In this document: positions 16,049-24,908 of the stretch, one piece after another
Position numbering within the stretch: the stretch's first letter is position 1
Layout of the letters: each line of letters begins with the position of its first letter
The notes under the pieces: generated by a model
Databases searched by the model: none
Seen by the model: only the letters and a program-made list of their open reading frames with translations
Told to the model about the DNA's origin: nothing
Assembly (NCBI GenBank): GCA_016186145.1
Contig: JACPMF010000007.1
Coordinates: forward strand, 69,580 to 133,579
From: Candidatus Sungiibacteriota bacterium
Lineage (GTDB): Bacteria > Patescibacteria > Paceibacteria > Sungbacterales > SURF-37
Length of the DNA stretch: 64,000 bases
Direction: 5' to 3'
Made by a program: the position numbers and the translations under genes

Positions 16049-16879
16049 ATGCGCAATCTTCTCGGCCAGCATTTTCTCAAAACGCGCGCTCCTATTGAAC
16101 TTATGTTGAAGTCCGCCAAGGAAGAACCGGCGGTAGATTTGATATTAGAAGTAGGCCCGGGCCAGGGCGCGCTAACCCAAGAACTTGCCAAAACCTTTCC
16201 CGCTGTCATTGCTGTTGAAAAAGACCGTCAGCTCGCAGAATGGCTGAAAAGAAATTTAGAAGTTGAGAAATTTTCCGCCACGGGCGGATCCCCGCCTGCT
16301 GGCCGGCATGGCGCCCCTGGCGGAAGAAATTGTGAAATTATTACCGCTGATATTTTGAAAATTGATTGGCCGAAGCTCGTTTCTGGAAAATCTTACGCTC
16401 TCATCGCAAACATACCCTACTACTTAACATCCCGTCTTATCCGCGTTTTCCTCGAAGCCGACCGCCAACCGTCATATATGGTTTTAATGGTACAAAAAGA
16501 AGTTGCGGAAAGAATCGTCGCAGAACCCCCGCAGATGACTCTTCTTTCACTTTCCATCCAAGCGTACGGAAAACCAAAATTGATCGCCCGCGTATCCAAA
16601 AAGGAGTTCTTGCCCCAACCGGAAGTTGACTCGGCGATCATAAAAATTTCGGGCATCTCAAAAGATTTCTTCACAAAAAATAAAATTTCGGAAAAAGAAT
16701 TTTTCATCCTCGCAAAGACGGCGTTTTCGCAAAAGAGAAAACAGATAATAAACAGCTTGGAAAAATTTTACGGCAGTAAAAATTTAGCAGCGGCACAAAT
16801 AAAAAAAGCCGCCCTCTCGCCCACCTCACGCCCACAAGAGCTTGCGCTCACACACTGGCTAAAACTTCTTAAAACATAA
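16049..16879 (+). CDS. rsmA: 16S rRNA dimethyladenosine transferase RsmA (KsgA)
   Basis: A 276-residue methyltransferase that dimethylates two adenines near the 3' end of 16S rRNA. The SAM site LILEVGPGQGALT and the catalytic motif IANIPYYLTSRLIR (NIPYYLTS, the NLPY motif) are intact. FAFSQKRK-type residues (KTAFSQKRKQIINSL) in the C-terminal domain bind rRNA. An extra glycine/proline-rich segment of about 18 residues (starting ATGGSPPAGRHGAPGG) interrupts the protein near residue 80; it is encoded by a palindromic insert. It starts 29 bases after uvrD, behind a short GGAAC/GGTTCC hairpin. Confidence 0.95.
   Translation: MRNLLGQHFLKTRAPIELMLKSAKEEPAVDLILEVGPGQGALTQELAKTFPAVIAVEKDRQLAEWLKRNLEVEKFSATGGSPPAGRHGAPGGRNCEIITADILKIDWPKLVSGKSYALIANIPYYLTSRLIRVFLEADRQPSYMVLMVQKEVAERIVAEPPQMTLLSLSIQAYGKPKLIARVSKKEFLPQPEVDSAIIKISGISKDFFTKNKISEKEFFILAKTAFSQKRKQIINSLEKFYGSKNLAAAQIKKAALSPTSRPQELALTHWLKLLKT
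16269..16331 (+). repeat. Palindromic element inserted in frame in rsmA
   Basis: AATTTTCCGCCA pairs with TGGCGGAAGAAATT, enclosing GGCGG/CCGCC and GCCGGCATGGC-type hairpins, again a three-way junction layout. It keeps the reading frame open and encodes a low-complexity Gly/Pro/Ala/Arg stretch between two strands of the methyltransferase fold, as palindromic protein-coding elements do in Rickettsia. Confidence 0.65.
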
Positions 16880-16882
16880 GTG

Positions 16883-16922
16883 TGTCAAAAAATATGCTAT
16901 AGCATATTTTTTGACAAAAAGA
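16883..16922. terminator. Perfect 34-base palindrome, bidirectional terminator
   Basis: TGTCAAAAAATATGCTA and its exact complement, between the convergent rsmA and Cys-rich membrane protein genes; each strand ends in a T run. Confidence 0.75.
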
Positions 16923-16940
16923 CCTTGGGGCGGCCGCGAG

Positions 16941-18020
16941 CTAGCCGCAACCGCAGATTCCGGTGGTTTGATCAAAAATCGCATTTTGGTACCCTTCGCA
17001 TACGCTGTTAAGACACCCTACCTGTACATTGCACGCCGCGCCGTACGGACCGCAGTCTTCCACGAAAGCGCAGCCGGTTGTACAAAAGAAGCCGCAATTA
17101 CAACATATTGTAGCCAAGTTTGATCCCGGCGTCTGATCCGCGGGATTGTCGTCTTTGTAACAGTCCCCTTTTGTAACCCAAGCGGCATATGCCGGTTTTG
17201 ACCGCATAAAGACGTAGGCAAAGCCGTCCAAGATGTCCTGCAAAATCGCGGGCTTCGATTTGTTTACAAACCGCTGGCCGCCGGGAAGGACTACCGACGC
17301 CTTTCTTCCTGAACGAATGTTGCCTTTTTCTCCGTCAACCAGTTCCGGCAAAACCTCGTCTATTCCGCGTATAAAATTATTATAATCCTCCGCGGTAATC
17401 CAGCCCTTAAAAAGGGCATAGGCGTCAAGAGCTTTTACAAAGTTGTAAATATCGGCATCGGAGGCAAAGGCAACATGCTGGCTCGAACTTATGAAGCCGT
17501 CGTTAACCATCAAACCTCTCATATCAAAAAGATAGTCACGGTAGTGCTTGGGCCAAATTATTTCAAAAATCTCTTTCTCCGACAGCTGTTGATACTGAAA
17601 AACGGCCGGTGGCGATGAAAAAACCGGTTGATCTGTTGACGTTTTTTCAGAAGCTGCTTCTTTTTTTCCAGTAAATACTCCTGGAACCAAAGAAGAAACT
17701 GGCTTAAGAATCTCAACCGCAAGCGGCGGCAACTGAAAAGTTGATCCAAAAAACTCTATTTTTGCTTCCCTTTCGATCTCCGAACCTCTTGCAGAGATTG
17801 TTGCCTCTTGCCGGACTTTTTTTAAAGCTTGCTCTCCGGTTGGCTCGAGAGCTACCGGCGGGACCCCTCCGGAAACTAACGGGCGGGGAGCCACAGGCGG
17901 CTTTTCCGGCGTAAAAACAAATAAAAGCCCCGCAGTTGCTATAACAGCCGCGGAAATGGCTGAAACTATAATAACTGCCTGTCGGTTCATACTTAACATC
18001 TTAACACCAAAGCGAGCCAT
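16941..18020 (-). CDS. Membrane-anchored protein with cysteine-rich C-terminus
   Basis: Up to 359 residues; ATGs at 18020, 17996 and 17987 are possible starts and none has a clear ribosome site. One N-terminal membrane helix (about 13-35) is followed by a proline-rich linker and a predicted extracytoplasmic domain. About 17 cysteines fall in the last 90 residues (GDCYKDD, ICCNCGFFCTTGCAF, EDCGPYGAACNVQVGC, CGCG), suggesting a disulfide-stapled or metal-binding surface module. Not recognised as a known family. It diverges from the secretion locus at 18447 and may belong to it functionally. Confidence 0.65.
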   Translation of the reverse strand: MARFGVKMLSMNRQAVIIVSAISAAVIATAGLLFVFTPEKPPVAPRPLVSGGVPPVALEPTGEQALKKVRQEATISARGSEIEREAKIEFFGSTFQLPPLAVEILKPVSSLVPGVFTGKKEAASEKTSTDQPVFSSPPAVFQYQQLSEKEIFEIIWPKHYRDYLFDMRGLMVNDGFISSSQHVAFASDADIYNFVKALDAYALFKGWITAEDYNNFIRGIDEVLPELVDGEKGNIRSGRKASVVLPGGQRFVNKSKPAILQDILDGFAYVFMRSKPAYAAWVTKGDCYKDDNPADQTPGSNLATICCNCGFFCTTGCAFVEDCGPYGAACNVQVGCLNSVCEGYQNAIFDQTTGICGCG

Positions 18021-18151
18021 CCTAAAATTTTCATTGGCGGGGCCGGCTAACAGCTATCCCCAAAGCGAACCGCCGCGAGAATTTTCCATTACGGAGATTT
18101 TGGTCGCAAATGGTGAAAGCGGCGAAAAGGGAAACCCGAGCCGCAGCGTAA

Positions 18152-18231
18152 GGGCGAAAAGCGTTTAAATAGCTTTTCGCGGGCATTGCGAGGAAGCGAG
18201 CGAAGCGAGCTCCCGCAGCAGGATGCCCGGG
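18152..18231 (+). repeat. Element II, copy d
   Basis: GGGCGAAAAGC-GTTTAAATA-GCTTTTCGC hairpin, then GGGCAT ... ATGCCC enclosing a second hairpin. It shares the GTTTAAATA loop and layout with the copy in the tRNA D-loop at 61.7 kb, with the stem bases changed in pairs. Its internal loop (TGCGAGGA / GCAGCAGG) is the most divergent of the four. Confidence 0.65.
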
Positions 18232-18256
18232 AACGGGTTCCCCTCGACGACGCGTG

Positions 18257-18337
18257 TCCAGGGTGTAGAACTGCGCGTGCCGCTTCGCGGCATGCTCGTT
18301 ACACCCGTGCGGAAGCTATTCAAACGCTTCCGCACCC
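18257..18337 (-). repeat. Element II, copy c
   Basis: Read leftward: a TGCGGAAGCG / GCTTCCGCA hairpin, then GGGTGT / ACACCC enclosing AACGAGCA - hairpin - GCGCAGTTCT. The internal loop is the same as in the two tRNA-embedded copies while the stem differs by compensating changes. Confidence 0.7.
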
Positions 18338-18385
18338 ATTTGTCAAAATCGCAGTTCTGGAAAATTCTCGCGGCGGTGAGCGACG

Positions 18386-18427
18386 TTATCCACAGAAAAA
18401 CTACACTTTCTACGCATTTTTTCCACA
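18386..18427 (+). promoter_or_regulatory. Two DnaA-box-like sites upstream of the secretion locus
   Basis: TTATCCACA at 18386-18394 is the perfect DnaA box; TTTTCCACA at 18419-18427 is a common variant. Both lie within 60 bases of the first gene of the locus. Confidence 0.55.
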
Positions 18428-18433
18428 GGGGAG

Positions 18434-18439
18434 TATAAT
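18434..18439 (+). promoter_or_regulatory. TATAAT seven bases before the start of the secretion locus
   Basis: TATAAT, then 7 bases, then ATG 18447; no ribosome site. Predicted leaderless start. Confidence 0.5.
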
Positions 18440-18446
18440 TAAATCA

Positions 18447-19445
18447 ATGAGAAATAACGAGCATTTACGGAAAACTCTTGGAAAACACCGGAGGTGGTTT
18501 TTGGTTTTCGGCGGGGTATTGACTTTAGCGGTTACCGCCATTTTCTTCTTTGTACCCTTCTCACCCAAAGAAAATAAACGTTATTCAGGCCCGCCCAAAA
18601 CAAAAGAAGAGGTAATTGAGCTATTAAACCGCGATACTGACAACGACGGCCTGAAAGATTGGGAAGAGAAAATATACGGAACTGACCCGGAAAATGCCGA
18701 TACTGACGGCGACGGAACTCCCGACGGCGAAGAAATAAAACTTTCAAGAAACCCGCTCCGCCCCGGGCCGGGAGACGAACTCTCTATCCCGCTCCCCCCG
18801 CCAACAAACGGCAACAAGACAGAGGCTTTGGCAAACGAATTCATCGGCCGCTCGCTCACCCAAATCCTTGCCGAGAGCGTAACAGGAGGAGAATTACCAA
18901 CCGATCTCTCGGGCGTGCCCGCCCTTAACACCTATACGCAAAAACTCGGCGAGGAGCGCCCCCTCGACAAAGTCATACCGCCGGAAACGCGAGAGCTTGC
19001 CCTGTCGGACGACAACTCGCCGGAGACGGTTAAAAAGTACTTCAACCGCATCGCGGATATTTACGATAAAAATTTCTCGCCAATTGATAGCGACATAAAT
19101 ATCCTGTATCTTGCCGCGGCGGGCAACAACCCGAAGGCTTTCAGGCGGCTTGACGCCAATGTAAAAGCGCTTGAAAACGCCATAGCAGAAATAAAAAAAA
19201 CAACAGTGCCCTCAAAGTGGACCAAATTCGCCAAAGACGATATCTGGTACTTGTCTAAAACACTTGCTGCCGTGAAAATTCTTAAAAATAGCGAGAATGA
19301 CCCTGTTTCATCACTTCTTATCTTGCGAGACCGTATTCAACTAGTGGAAGACATGAAAAATTTATATCTTGACACCAAAAAAAACTTAGCTGCCGCCGGA
19401 ATCGCCTTTGAAAAAGACGAGTTGGCGTCTTGGCTTTTGCAATAA
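18447..19445 (+). CDS. Membrane-anchored thrombospondin type 3 repeat protein
   Basis: A 332-residue protein. ATG 18447 is taken because it directly precedes the membrane segment and follows the TATAAT; the open frame reaches back to 18186 only through the structured repeat region. One membrane helix (about 19-42) is followed by two calcium-binding thrombospondin-3 type repeats (DTDNDGLKDWEE and DTDGDGTPDGEE) and a helical domain ending LASWLLQ. It is first in the rightward secretion locus, 9 bases before the next gene, and is probably a surface component with calcium-stabilised spacers. Confidence 0.75.
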   Translation: MRNNEHLRKTLGKHRRWFLVFGGVLTLAVTAIFFFVPFSPKENKRYSGPPKTKEEVIELLNRDTDNDGLKDWEEKIYGTDPENADTDGDGTPDGEEIKLSRNPLRPGPGDELSIPLPPPTNGNKTEALANEFIGRSLTQILAESVTGGELPTDLSGVPALNTYTQKLGEERPLDKVIPPETRELALSDDNSPETVKKYFNRIADIYDKNFSPIDSDINILYLAAAGNNPKAFRRLDANVKALENAIAEIKKTTVPSKWTKFAKDDIWYLSKTLAAVKILKNSENDPVSSLLILRDRIQLVEDMKNLYLDTKKNLAAAGIAFEKDELASWLLQ

Positions 19446-19454
19446 TAAAACAAA

Positions 19455-21179
19455 ATGAGCACTGCCGCCGTTTATAAAGAATACATTGCTCTATTGGTGC
19501 TTGCCATATTCGCCTGCGGTCTTATCATTGCCCCGTTATCAGTTAAGGCGACGGTGCCGACCGCGGAAGTCGTTAATGTACCAATCCTGATAGGCAAGGC
19601 GGTTCTTCAACTTGCCGAGCTGGTATTTCAATCGGCGCAAGAATACGCCCTGGTTCTAAAAGAGTATGTTCTGGATCCGGCGGCAAAGCTTCTTGTTTCA
19701 TTCATGATCCAAACCCTGACCCGGGCAGTCATCGGCTGGATCCAAAGCGGTGGAAACACAAATTTCATCTCGAATCTGCAAGCGGCAACAGCAAGGGTTG
19801 CGGATGAAGCCGCGGGTGAATTCCTTAATCAGCTTGCCGGCACAAACCTCTGCCAGCCATTCTCGTTCGACATCAAACTCATCTTCCAGATACCAACCCT
19901 GCGGGATAAGCTCACCTGCACCGCAACGGACATTTTTAGAAATCTGGAAACTTCGTATGAGAACTTCCTCAATAATTTTACCAACGGGGGGTGGATTGCA
20001 TTCCAAACCGCAATGCTCCCCCAAAATAACTACATCGATGTTCTTATCAATACGTACGATGAAAAACTTCGCCGTGAATCACGGCAGGTTGCTATACTTG
20101 AAAGTCAATACCAAGCGGGGCAAGGATTTGTTGGTGTCAGAATAAAAAAAGAGCTTTGCGAAGACATCATTGACGACGACGGGGAACCCGCAGCAAGTTG
20201 CACTACGCAATACATAAATACAACACCGGGAACTCTTGTTTCTGACCAGCTCAAAAAAACTTTCAGTTCCGGCTGGGACCAGGCGGTTGACGCCGACGAA
20301 ATCGGGGAGGCAATTGATGCAATTATTGTAGCACTCGTACAGCAGCTCATCTCTTCGGCACAAGCCGGTCTTGCATCCGGCGACGAAGAAAGCGGAATTT
20401 ACGATCCCGGCTTTGGAACATCGGCGCCGCTGCCGCGGCCCTTACCGAACCTCTTTATACCAACAGGACCGGTGCCGACCGCTACAACCACCATCCTTGC
20501 CGGAGATACTGTCAGATTCCGCGGCACGATCCAAAATAACGGTGGGAGAACCGATGAGCTTTTCAACGCGCGTTTTGAAATCGATGTTAACGCCGACGCC
20601 TCCGTTGACGCGATCCTTTCCCCTGATACGCCGGTTGACGGCCTGCTCGACAACGGCTCCATTGACATAACTTCAGGACCATGGATAGCAACGGAAGGCG
20701 TCCACCGCATCATACTTTGCGCCGACCAGCCGATTTCGGTTGTTGCCGAATCCCTCGAAACCGACAACTGCAACGGCGGAAGCTCGGGAACCTTCGCCGT
20801 CGGCTCACGACCCGACCTCTTCATCTCTCAAAACCCATCAATGTTTTCCGGCGTACCGGTATCCGGATCGAAAATCACATTCGGCGGCATCGTCGGAAAC
20901 CAAGGTGGGAATACGGCAACTTCCACATTTGAAAATACATTCCAGATTGACTTCGACAACAATGGCAGTATAGACGTTCAACTCACCCCAAGCCCAACCA
21001 TTGCAAACCTCACGCCCGGCACAACTCAACAGGTACTTTCTAACCAGTGGACCGCCGTCGCCGGCACGCACCGCGTGATTCTCTGCGCGGATACTCCATT
21101 CGACACGATCAGAGAAACCAACGAAGCGAACAACTGCAATCCCACAGGAACGGGAATATTTACGATAACGACCTTTTAG
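19455..21179 (+). CDS. Secreted CARDB-repeat protein of the secretion locus
   Basis: A 574-residue protein with an N-terminal hydrophobic signal (about 10-35) and a mainly helical domain (40-320) with several cysteines. Two CARDB-type beta-sandwich repeats follow (about 330-450 and 455-574), with DTVRFRGTIQNNGG, VHRIILCADQP and SLETDNCN in the first and matching GSKITFGGIVGNQGG, THRVILCADTP and NEANNC in the second. CARDB domains are extracellular adhesion or spacer modules. It lies between the thrombospondin-repeat gene and the VirB6-like gene, with no ribosome site visible before the ATG. Confidence 0.75.
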   Translation: MSTAAVYKEYIALLVLAIFACGLIIAPLSVKATVPTAEVVNVPILIGKAVLQLAELVFQSAQEYALVLKEYVLDPAAKLLVSFMIQTLTRAVIGWIQSGGNTNFISNLQAATARVADEAAGEFLNQLAGTNLCQPFSFDIKLIFQIPTLRDKLTCTATDIFRNLETSYENFLNNFTNGGWIAFQTAMLPQNNYIDVLINTYDEKLRRESRQVAILESQYQAGQGFVGVRIKKELCEDIIDDDGEPAASCTTQYINTTPGTLVSDQLKKTFSSGWDQAVDADEIGEAIDAIIVALVQQLISSAQAGLASGDEESGIYDPGFGTSAPLPRPLPNLFIPTGPVPTATTTILAGDTVRFRGTIQNNGGRTDELFNARFEIDVNADASVDAILSPDTPVDGLLDNGSIDITSGPWIATEGVHRIILCADQPISVVAESLETDNCNGGSSGTFAVGSRPDLFISQNPSMFSGVPVSGSKITFGGIVGNQGGNTATSTFENTFQIDFDNNGSIDVQLTPSPTIANLTPGTTQQVLSNQWTAVAGTHRVILCADTPFDTIRETNEANNCNPTGTGIFTITTF

Positions 21180-21267
21180 GTTTGAATCATGAGTCGGGAA
21201 TAAAAGATCGCCTTTCAGGTTCGTAATTCTTAACTCGACTATTATCCGGGGCTTGGAACCTGGTTTA

Positions 21268-24200
21268 ATGAAAAACATTTTAAAAAACTTGATTTGCGGG
21301 CTTCTCCTTTTCGGTTTCCTTTTACCGCTGTTTTCGGCAACGCTTATTTTGCCGCACGAAGCTTACGCAGCAGATGTTGGCGTATCAAGTACGGGGGCGG
21401 CATCTATCAAGAATGCATTTGAGAACGCAAGGGGGTGTAGCGGTTGGAACCCACTGAACTGGATAAATTTAGACTGCATTATTCTTAATGTTATTTGGGC
21501 CGTAGATAACTTTTTATTAGGATGGCTTCTTGACCTCGCATCGGAGCTTTTTAATTGGTCGGTCGAAAAAAACCTAACCGATATTACCGACAACGCATTC
21601 GTTACCACCGGCTGGGGAATCGTCCGCGATATCACCAACCTGTTTTTTATCTTTATCCTTCTTTGGATTGCCCTTGCCACGATTTTTAACATCCCGCGAT
21701 ACGGCGCGAAAGACCTTTTGGCGACGCTTATTATCTCAGCGCTCTTAATTAACTTCAGCCTGGCCATAGGTGGATTCTTTATTAAATTCTCAAACGCCCT
21801 GGCCCTGACTTTTCATGATGCGATACGCGCACGCGGGAGTGTTACTTTGCAATTGTTGGACTTCACAAATATTCAAAAATTCACCCTTGGCACCCCCCCA
21901 GCTCCGGCAGGAACACCGTCAGCACAACAAACTCCTACAACACCGCCAACGCCGCAAAGAAAAGATGCGCGTTGTAAACAATTTGCAGAGGCAATTATGG
22001 CCGCTATAAAAAGGACGGACCAGAATGCCGCGACATGGGACACACGCTATAACGAGGCATACAAGACATGCGCAAACGACCCGACAACGGATAAAATATT
22101 AGAGAACGAGGTGATCGACCTAAAAGTTAAAGAGGCAATAAACATAGCGCTTTGGCTCATCATCCTCATACCTATTCTTATTTTTGTGTTTCTTGCAGGG
22201 GCCGTATTCTTCTTAATTCGCTATCTACAACTGGCAATTCTTCTCGTATTTTCGCCGATTGTTTTTCTTTTCTGGATTCTCCCTGACACAAAACATATCT
22301 GGAGCGACTGGTGGAACCGGCTCATCAAGCAGTCCTTCTTTGCCCCGGCTTATCTTTTCCTACTCTTTTTGACAATAACAACTTTTAATCAGTGGAGCGG
22401 CAGGACTATTGTTTCTTCGGGCACAACCACTGCCGCGGTAACAAGCGTAAGCCCGTTAGCAGAAAACAAGGAACCGCCTCTTTTGAAAAACGCGGCGATC
22501 GGCGGACTTGGAACTGGCCTGCGAACGCAAGAGGCGCTTGCTGAAGTCACATCACCGGCACCGAAGCCAAAATCAAACGACTTTTTTACACTCGGTTTCG
22601 AAATGGTGCTTTTTGTAGCACTCATGATCATGAACCTGATGGTCGCCCAACAGATGGGAATTAAGTTTGCCGGAACCGTAACGGGATGGGGTAGTCGCGC
22701 GACGCGCTGGGGCGGAAGAAAAGTCCGCGGTGCTGCATACCGCCAAGCAATACGAGCCGGAACAGGAGCTGCACGCGGAGTTACAGAAAGCGCTCTTGGC
22801 AGGGCAATGGCGCGCACTCCAGGATTTCGTGCGCTTCTTACACCGGCTGTTGCAATCCAAAAGCAGCGCGAAGCTATTGACGCAGACCGCGCAAAACGCG
22901 TTGCCGAACTTGCCCAGGTTTCTCCGGTTGCCGCCGCCGAACGGCTTCAGGGCGAAAGCATGGCGGTGAAAGCCGCTTATGCCAAATCGGCAAGCCCTGA
23001 AGCGATGAGAAAAATTTTAGGAGGAATGACCACAAAGAACCCTGATGGAAGCAATAACTACGACGCACAAGAAGAATATGTGCGCCAGATGAATGAAAAT
23101 GCGGATCGCTACCGCATTGAGGACCTCGACAAGAAAGTTGGCGAGGCAATGGCAAAAGACCCGCGCGGTCTTACCCTCCGAACTGTAGCGAAAACCGGCG
23201 CCAGCACCAGCGACCCAAATTTCCAACAAAAAGTTAACAGCTACCTTGCCGGTTTGGACGACAGAGAGTTTGCTCAAACGATGACAGCGAAAACTATTGA
23301 GGAAAACCCATACGCGCAAAATTACATTGTAAGAAACTTCAAAGACGAACGCCGCATTGGCAACGCCGTTTTGGGCACACCGGAAAAAATAACAGCTTTC
23401 AAAAAACTGATAAGCAAACTGGCCGAAGAAGTAGACCACGGCCTTACATTGCCTTTCTTGCCGCCCGATGAACGAAGCAAAAAAGAAATTGAATATGCAT
23501 CAACCGCCATGGAAAACGCTGGCAACCACGATGGCGCGACAGCGCTTGCAACTACACCAATTCTAGAAGTGCTGGCCGGCGCCGGCGTTCGTAAATTCAC
23601 CCGTGAAGATTACCAACCCCCAATCGGCGCCTGTTGCTTGCCAACTGGAAACTGCGTTATAACAACCTCTGTTGATTGCAGGACGCAGGGGGGCAGCTTC
23701 ATGGGCATTGGGGTTCCATGCACGCCCGGACTTTGTTCGCCAACAACACCGCCACCACCTCCGCCGCCGCAACCCGGACCACCACCTCCGGGAGGACCTC
23801 CACCACCAACTCCACCAGCACCGCCGCCTAGAACCCCGCCAAGAACTCCACCGCCCCCAACAACACCACCGACAACACCAAGAGGGCCAACACCACCAAC
23901 CCCGCCAGCACCTCCAAGCGGAGGAGCGCTTCCGTCAGCAGCAACAGCCGGATTAAGCCGTCGCGGCTTACCACCACTCCCTGCTCCACCAGCGCTACCT
24001 CCTCCAACAACACCTCCGCCGGCCGGGGGAGGGCTTCCATCAATACTGGAGGCCGCAATGAAACGCCGTGGCTTAAGCCCCCTTCCTCAAACATCGCCAA
24101 CCACACCATCGGCGCCCATAACTCCGTCACCCACACCACCAACGCCAACACCTCCCGCGGGGACCGTTATTCCTCCAACCACGCCAACAACAAGAACGCC

Positions 24201-24663
24201 GCGACAAAAAACAACCGGAGTTCCCGCAAAGGCAGACCCGAATGATCTTGCGGCGTTTTCCCGCAATCTTGCCGCCGCGCTAAACGAGCGCGTGGCTAAC
24301 CAACTCACCCCCCTTGTAGAAAACATGGACAGGATCAATGCGGCGGTCGCAACAATTTCACAAGAAATCGGTCAGGGAACGCTAAACTCAGAAAACGCGC
24401 GACGAGCCATAAAAACCCTCACGCAGGAAATCAAAGACATGCGGCCGCGCGGGGCAGTACAGAACGACAGCAGGGAAACGCTGACAAAAATTATGGCGCG
24501 CATCCGAAGAATCGAGGAAACAAGCAGAAGCATTGCTGAATCTGTCGCCGCATCAGACGAAGATGCTAATAAAGAAACAGCATCGCTGCTTAGGGGCCTT
24601 CACGACGCGAGCAGCCAAACCCGTCTCGCGCTTGCAAGGAAACGCGGTCTTCTTCCGAGTTAG
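21268..24663 (+). CDS. VirB6/TrbL-like membrane protein with long proline-rich tail
   Basis: 1131 residues from ATG 21268 (an in-frame TTG at 21253 is less likely). The first 400 residues contain a signal-like helix and about six membrane helices (e.g. TNLFFIFILLWIALATIF, LWLIILIPILIFVFLAG), as in VirB6/TrbL channel subunits. A further helix (MVLFVALMIMNLMVAQQ) precedes a large helical domain. Near residue 790 is a small cysteine motif (GACCLPTGNC ... CRTQGG ... PCTPGLC), followed by about 200 residues of Pro/Thr repeats and a C-terminal coiled coil (about 1000-1131). The low-complexity block, at DNA level CCACCA-rich, could expand or contract. Confidence 0.75.
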   Translation: MKNILKNLICGLLLFGFLLPLFSATLILPHEAYAADVGVSSTGAASIKNAFENARGCSGWNPLNWINLDCIILNVIWAVDNFLLGWLLDLASELFNWSVEKNLTDITDNAFVTTGWGIVRDITNLFFIFILLWIALATIFNIPRYGAKDLLATLIISALLINFSLAIGGFFIKFSNALALTFHDAIRARGSVTLQLLDFTNIQKFTLGTPPAPAGTPSAQQTPTTPPTPQRKDARCKQFAEAIMAAIKRTDQNAATWDTRYNEAYKTCANDPTTDKILENEVIDLKVKEAINIALWLIILIPILIFVFLAGAVFFLIRYLQLAILLVFSPIVFLFWILPDTKHIWSDWWNRLIKQSFFAPAYLFLLFLTITTFNQWSGRTIVSSGTTTAAVTSVSPLAENKEPPLLKNAAIGGLGTGLRTQEALAEVTSPAPKPKSNDFFTLGFEMVLFVALMIMNLMVAQQMGIKFAGTVTGWGSRATRWGGRKVRGAAYRQAIRAGTGAARGVTESALGRAMARTPGFRALLTPAVAIQKQREAIDADRAKRVAELAQVSPVAAAERLQGESMAVKAAYAKSASPEAMRKILGGMTTKNPDGSNNYDAQEEYVRQMNENADRYRIEDLDKKVGEAMAKDPRGLTLRTVAKTGASTSDPNFQQKVNSYLAGLDDREFAQTMTAKTIEENPYAQNYIVRNFKDERRIGNAVLGTPEKITAFKKLISKLAEEVDHGLTLPFLPPDERSKKEIEYASTAMENAGNHDGATALATTPILEVLAGAGVRKFTREDYQPPIGACCLPTGNCVITTSVDCRTQGGSFMGIGVPCTPGLCSPTTPPPPPPPQPGPPPPGGPPPPTPPAPPPRTPPRTPPPPTTPPTTPRGPTPPTPPAPPSGGALPSAATAGLSRRGLPPLPAPPALPPPTTPPPAGGGLPSILEAAMKRRGLSPLPQTSPTTPSAPITPSPTPPTPTPPAGTVIPPTTPTTRTPRQKTTGVPAKADPNDLAAFSRNLAAALNERVANQLTPLVENMDRINAAVATISQEIGQGTLNSENARRAIKTLTQEIKDMRPRGAVQNDSRETLTKIMARIRRIEETSRSIAESVAASDEDANKETASLLRGLHDASSQTRLALARKRGLLPS

Positions 24664-24691
24664 TAAAAACAATTCGCGTTGTTATTACATT

Positions 24692-24717
24692 AAAAACCAA
24701 GCTAAAGCTTGGTTTTT
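24692..24717 (+). terminator. Rho-independent terminator
   Basis: AAAACCAAGCT / AGCTTGGTTTTT hairpin 30 bases after the VirB6-like gene. Confidence 0.85.
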
Positions 24718-24729
24718 AAGTTCCGTAAT

Positions 24730-24758
24730 TTGACACAATCTATAATAAGATGTATAAT
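24730..24758 (+). promoter_or_regulatory. Consensus sigma-70 promoter
   Basis: TTGACA, 17 bases, TATAAT, both hexamers perfect. It drives the small membrane protein gene at 24909 through a leader of about 145 bases that contains a GCACCCG / CGGGTG pairing and a 4-codon mini-frame (ATG at 24779). Confidence 0.8.
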
Positions 24759-24908
24759 TTATAGCAACGACGACTGTAATGAGGAGTTCTTAAAAAATAT
24801 TTTAGGCACCCGCTTGCCTATGCGTTGAACGTCGAAACAACAACCGGGCGCCCCCGATGCACAGGCACCGGGTGTTCAAAATCTAAAAAAACAAAGCTGG
24901 AGGAGAAA

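Larger units (their letters stand above)
18071..18375. other. 305-base nested inverted-repeat structure
   Basis: An 18-base perfect outer stem (18071-18088 with 18358-18375; arm starts CGCCGCGAGAATTTTCC) continues as GATTTTG / CAAAATC and AAATGG / CCATTT. Inside are a GCGGC/GCCGC hairpin with a GGG/CCC sub-hairpin, and two copies of tRNA-insertion element II facing each other (18152-18231 and 18257-18337). No reading frame. It fills most of the 426-base gap between the divergent Cys-rich membrane protein and the secretion locus. Confidence 0.7.

Noticed and set aside
18361..18430. Replication origin at the DnaA boxes upstream of the secretion locus
   Set aside because: Only two boxes and no AT-only unwinding tract; the dnaA-dnaN region fits better. 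Kept only as a possible regulatory site.
18186..18446. N-terminal extension of the thrombospondin-repeat protein
   Set aside because: The extra 87 residues would be encoded by the nested inverted repeat and are Arg/Pro-rich junk; the ATG at 18447 follows a TATAAT and precedes the membrane anchor.
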